A stretch of DNA of 64,000 nucleotides from Pseudoduganella umbonata (lineage in GTDB: Bacteria; Pseudomonadota; Gammaproteobacteria; Burkholderiales; Burkholderiaceae_D): assembly GCF_014192225.1 (NCBI RefSeq), contig NZ_JACHXS010000005.1:388740-452739 (forward strand), written 5' to 3'. How positions within the stretch are numbered: position 1 is the stretch's first letter; every line of letters starts with the position of its first letter. The translations under genes and the position numbers were made by a program. Below, one piece after another: positions 63,601 to 64,000 of the stretch. Under the pieces are notes generated by a model. That model ran no database searches, was not told the DNA's origin, and saw only the letters and a program-made list of their open reading frames with translations.

Positions 63601-64000
63601 TGGCGGTGGGCGGGGTGTCCGCCACCGGCACGATCACGGACAACGACAGCCGCAGCATCACGGCCATCGTGGCCGAGGATGCCGCGAACATCGGCGCCAA
63701 TCCGGTCGACAGCGCGGTGGTCGAAGGGAACACGCTGCGCTACACGGTCAGCATGAACGCCGCCGGCGTAACGGACGGCGAGTATGCACTCACGCTGTCC
63801 GGCAGCGCCGCCACGGCGGATCTCGGCGCGATCGCTTTTTCAAATGGCGTGACGTGGAAGAACGGCGATCCCGCAATGGGCATCGTGATCGTTCCGGCAG
63901 CCGTCACGAGTTTCACGGTCGATGTCGCGACGTCGGACGATACGGTGGTCGAAACGGCGGAAACGGTGGTGATTACGCTGGGCGGCATCGTTGCTTCCGG
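60621..64000 (+). CDS. Large Calx-beta repeat surface/secreted protein, 3' end outside window
   Basis: The frame is open from the ATG at 60621 (GAGGG upstream) to the window end, at least 1126 codons. There is no N-terminal signal peptide, which fits type I secretion of RTX-like adhesins by a C-terminal signal, not visible here. Residues 1-155 form a unique domain (SFANGFVGNAVRNNEAG, WSKLQFEQATDNGQFGG). A canonical Calx-beta domain follows (about 157-268: VDEGAGTATVTVTLSRTT, YTSADGTATAGSDYA, TINDND). Then come seven Calx-beta-like units of 122-124 residues starting near residues 274, 398, 522, 646, 768, 892 and 1014, each ending TDND. Units alternate in type. Likely calcium-binding adhesin; that is inference. 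Confidence 0.85.
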   Translation, partial: MPITTVSVSFANGFVGNAVRNNEAGNASLTSSLGWSKLQFEQATDNGQFGGAQGNDLSGTILVTDAAGVQHRIEGVINWRAPSGTVSTMVFYAKGSGHTLATTGGGTYYIDPWTEANGDARSFVGLTFNGQALSISNGAVSGNAATQGLLSALNTYLNNQPKLTVGDATVDEGAGTATVTVTLSRTTTDTVTVRYTSADGTATAGSDYAAVTGTLTFAPGETTKTITVPVTDTAAIDGARNASIILSDSTFAAITDNTGVVTINDNDATVPVPATVASVVAEDGAYPGAMPVDSTVGEGGSLVYTVVLSGTGGEHSLVRGGTAATADLGTLAFSDGVAWKNGNPASGIVVVPNGVGSFKVTLPTADDSAIETTETAVLTVGDVSATGTITDNDSQSVATVIAEDAAHTGATPVDNAVIEGAALVYTVALNSASPAAVEYSLALGGTAAPGDLGTLSFSDGVTWKNGNPASGTVVVPAGVAAFTVTLPTVDDALVENAESAMLAVGGVSATGTITDNDSRSITAIVAEDAANIGANPVDSAVVEGHTLRYTVSMNAAGVTDGEYALTLSGSAATADLGAIAFSNGVTWKNGDPATGIVIVPAAVTSFTVDVATSDDTLVETAETVVITLGGIVASGTVTDNDAPAIATVVAFDATQPASGATSVTEGVALAYAVTLNTAGVSPVEFTLALGGTAAVGDLGSLSFSDGVTWKNGNPASGTVVVPTGVAAFTVTLPTVDDVLVESAESAVLAVGGVSATGTISDNDSRSITAVVAEDAANIGANPVDSAVVEGHTLRYTVSMNAAGVTDGEYALTLSGSAATADLGTIAFSNGVTWKNGDPASGIVIVPAAVTSFTVDVATSDDTLVETAETVVITLGGIVASGTVTDNDAPAIATVVAFDAAQPASGATSVTEGAALAYAVTLNTAGVSPVEFTLALGGTASSGDLGSLSFSDGVTWKNGNPASGTVVVPAGVAAFTVTLPTVDDALVESAESAVLAVGGVSATGTITDNDSRSITAIVAEDAANIGANPVDSAVVEGNTLRYTVSMNAAGVTDGEYALTLSGSAATADLGAIAFSNGVTWKNGDPAMGIVIVPAAVTSFTVDVATSDDTVVETAETVVITLGGIVAS
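62184..64000 (+). repeat. 738-bp tandem DNA repeat inside the Calx-beta gene
   Basis: A two-domain block of 738 bp (246 codons) recurs with constant spacing: 62184, 62922 and 63660 (the last cut by the window end). Anchors such as CAGCGATGGC fall at 61991, 62729 and 63467. Only scattered base differences separate the copies, so the duplication is recent or kept uniform by recombination. Assemblies from short reads may miscount copies. Confidence 0.92.

Overview
The window is a GC-rich bacterial chromosome segment with tightly packed genes. It looks like a betaproteobacterium of the Oxalobacteraceae (Massilia, Duganella or Pseudoduganella type). The signs are a PEP-CTERM exported protein, two DUF4148 proteins, a DUF6279 lipoprotein, a 3-hydroxybutyrate oligomer hydrolase, a fused PutA, and the block mnmG-rsmG-parA-parB-atpIBEFHAGDC. 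This is inference from gene content; no rRNA or tRNA gene was seen.

Layout. 1-12.1 kb: a 5'-truncated carboxylesterase, a SWIM/SNF2 helicase, a LysR/glutathione transferase divergent pair, a membrane-anchored serine hydrolase, a PEP-CTERM protein, and a PhoX phosphatase preceded by an array of Pho boxes. 12.2-17.5 kb: a TetR regulator and an amidase around a palindromic operator, then a DUF885 peptidase-like gene flanked by two nearly identical copies of a DUF4148 gene with its promoter. 17.6-27.4 kb: housekeeping genes (glmS, an AsnC-type regulator, ACP phosphodiesterase, glmU, a DUF6279 lipoprotein, a NUDIX hydrolase, rsmD-coaD-ferredoxin, a chalcone isomerase-fold protein). 27.5-35.6 kb: a LysR regulator, a soluble-sensor chemotaxis receptor, an Lrp regulator divergent from putA, and MTA/SAH nucleosidase. 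36.4-46.2 kb: nitronate monooxygenase, a branched-chain amino acid type ABC transporter (livG-livF-binding protein-livH-livM), 3-hydroxybutyrate oligomer hydrolase and an iron-type alcohol dehydrogenase. 46.3-59.6 kb: a TSUP permease, three parS sites, mnmG-rsmG-parA-parB and the complete ATP synthase operon. 59.8-64 kb: a lipoprotein and the start of a very large Calx-beta repeat protein that runs off the window.

The most unusual content is non-coding. Two gene-free stretches are packed with DnaA-box-like 9-mers. In 20.15-20.82 kb nearly all boxes point the same way. In 35.66-36.37 kb the boxes sit in a tandemly duplicated module of about 478 bp, together with seven exact copies of the heptamer GGTTTAC. 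A 15-unit, 9-bp AT-rich tandem array lies between rsmG and parA, and a parS trio lies before mnmG. Together with the asnC-like, glmS/glmU, mnmG/rsmG and atp genes, this suggests an origin-proximal region with chromosome replication or segregation control sites. No dnaA gene is present, so calling any of these the origin is only a hypothesis.

Other non-coding signals are a family of short palindromes with a GTCTG or ACTGT centre scattered between genes, and strong hairpins at three of the atp operon gene junctions.
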